Assembly (NCBI RefSeq): GCF_003435375.1
Contig: NZ_QWGL01000013.1
Location: 29,542 to 93,541 of the forward strand
DNA: 64,000 nucleotides
Source: Clostridium sp. AM34-11AC
Lineage (GTDB): Bacteria; Bacillota; Clostridia; Lachnospirales; Lachnospiraceae
Direction: 5' to 3'
The notes below the pieces were generated by a model. That model ran no database searches. It was given only the letters and a program-made list of their open reading frames with translations, and had not been told where the DNA came from. This document shows, piece after piece, positions 63,079-64,000 of this stretch (position 1 is its first letter; every line of letters starts with the position of its first letter). Position numbers and translations under genes: made by a program.

Positions 63079-63942
63079 ATGAGAAAAAATCTTTATAAAT
63101 TTGCCGCTTTGACAATGTTTGCCGCATTATCCATCACCGCATGCAAAAAACACGAGGCTGTGGACATCTCTGGAATTCATACGTCCGCTGCGGAGACCAT
63201 GGCGGAAACTACTTCCAATGAAACAAAGGCTGATCCGGCAGCAGACAATTCAAAAAGTGACTCCTCAAAAACTGATGCTTCAAAAGCCGGATCTTCTGAG
63301 GTCGAGACGCAAAAGGATTCCAACGCCTCCGACGCGTTAAGCGTGAAATCGAAGATCGCGACCGAAAAGACCGGAAAGGTCTCCATCGAATACCCGATCC
63401 TCTCCAATCTCCGTGATGCATCCATGACCCAGGCCGTCAATGAGCTTTTAAAGAAAGAGGCGACCTCGATCATCACTGCCTGGGAACTGGACACCGAAAA
63501 GGATGAGGTTTCCATCAACTGTGATCTGGTATCCCTCGATAAAAACAAGGCGGTATTTACATTCCACGGAATGGTAAACGTTGCAGAAACAGCCCATCCG
63601 TCAAATGTGCGCTATGCCGTCTCTGTGAACTTAAATACAGGATCACCAATCGGTCTGACTGCGTATGCAGATGCGGATTCCATCGCGGAATATCTTTCTT
63701 CCGATAACGTTGTGGTGGTAGAACCGGCGGATATAGCAGCTGAAGTAAAGGATTCCATCAAGTCCAGCGGAAAGGACCTCTGGCAGACTGTGTTTGCAGA
63801 ATGTGATTTTACTTCCGTAAAGGACGGGACATTCCCGCAGGCGTTTTCCTACGAAAAGGACGGAGATATCTACCTGATCGTTCCGGTGAGCCATGCGGCG
63901 GGTGATTATGCCCTTGTAAAATATTCACCGGAAACAAAATAA
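63079..63942 (+). CDS. lipoprotein with DUF4163/RsiV-like domain
   Basis: 287 residues. Signal peptide with lipobox SITAC near residue 22, then a S/T/D/K-rich linker to about 95, then a domain with VSIEYPILSNLRDASMTQAVNELL and a C-terminal QTVFAECDFTSVKDGTFPQAFSYEKDGDIYLIVPVSH. The pattern of a paired-strand domain opening with YP-x-L...N-x2-(I/L) resembles DUF4163 and the adjacent RsiV/PdaC C-terminal domain, found in secreted anti-sigma or deacetylase-type proteins. No catalytic motif is seen. Its C-terminus and stop lie within the window. Confidence 0.65.
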   Translation: MRKNLYKFAALTMFAALSITACKKHEAVDISGIHTSAAETMAETTSNETKADPAADNSKSDSSKTDASKAGSSEVETQKDSNASDALSVKSKIATEKTGKVSIEYPILSNLRDASMTQAVNELLKKEATSIITAWELDTEKDEVSINCDLVSLDKNKAVFTFHGMVNVAETAHPSNVRYAVSVNLNTGSPIGLTAYADADSIAEYLSSDNVVVVEPADIAAEVKDSIKSSGKDLWQTVFAECDFTSVKDGTFPQAFSYEKDGDIYLIVPVSHAAGDYALVKYSPETK

Positions 63943-64000
63943 CAATAGACGCATCCGAAAACACGAAAAACGCATGAGTAAATAAATTGTGAACATGCCC
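63943..64000. other. window end, no feature seen
   Basis: 58 bases after the lipoprotein stop; only repeated ACGCAT and CGAAAA words, no terminator within the window. Confidence 0.4.

Overview
The window looks like chromosome of an anaerobic, low-to-mid-GC Firmicute, most likely a Lachnospiraceae-type gut clostridium. The grounds are an LL-diaminopimelate aminotransferase (dapL), an archaeal-type aspartyl-tRNA synthetase coupled to gatCAB, T-box leaders, the plsX-acpP-rnc-smc-ftsY string, the ylm cell-division operon, a split purine end-pathway (AICAR transformylase plus stand-alone IMP cyclohydrolase) and strong AGGAGG-type ribosome binding sites. No rRNA, CRISPR array or intact insertion sequence was seen; one tRNA (Leu-CAA) was found.

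Layout. 1-6.2 kb: 3' part of dapL, then a T-box leader and the Asn/Gln-tRNA transamidation operon aspS-gatC-gatA-gatB. 6.2-13 kb: plsX, acpP, rnc, smc, ftsY (lipid acyl carrier supply, RNA processing, chromosome condensation, protein targeting). 13-15.7 kb: ilvA and a ClC-type channel. 15.8-21.8 kb: a cobalamin-riboswitch locus with a lipoprotein CbiK-type chelatase, a two-repeat NEAT-like lipoprotein and a BtuFCD-type ABC importer whose ATPase has an extra C-terminal domain. 21.8-24.3 kb: T-box leader and thrS. 24.4-30.4 kb: a HlyD-like membrane protein, yggS, sepF, ylmH, aroB, lspA, rluD. 30.6-33.7 kb: a cytidylate-kinase-like protein, then a compositionally different patch with gene remnants (Rpn nuclease tail, DegV tail), a membrane protein/XRE regulator pair and an esterase. 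33.8-38.2 kb: glmS (minus) with an unidentified leader, and a secreted NlpC/P60 protein. 38.2-40.1 kb: AT-rich, decayed DNA with small secreted or membrane proteins. 40.3-42.2 kb: ttcA-like gene translationally coupled to a tyrosine recombinase.

42.2-52.4 kb is an accessory, lower-GC region: small membrane/hypothetical proteins, two AraC regulators, a broken gene, a 25-codon microgene, a galE with a large internal deletion, a GPH-family sugar transporter and a GH2 beta-galactosidase (a lac-type locus), and a lipoprotein. 52.4-63 kb returns to core genes on the minus strand: an SAM methyltransferase, histidine phosphatase, UPF0210 and ACT-domain pair, a metallo-hydrolase, coaE, polA, a zf-HC2 membrane protein, tRNA-Leu, AICAR transformylase and IMP cyclohydrolase. 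A plus-strand lipoprotein closes the window.

The parts most worth following up are the tetrapyrrole/cobalamin locus, the structured leader of glmS that lacks the expected ribozyme, the inverted repeats bracketing the promoter of the XRE locus, the microgene at 45.1 kb, the broken galE inside a lac locus, and the dif-like sequence at 51.7 kb. All calls come from reading the sequence and translations; no database search was run.
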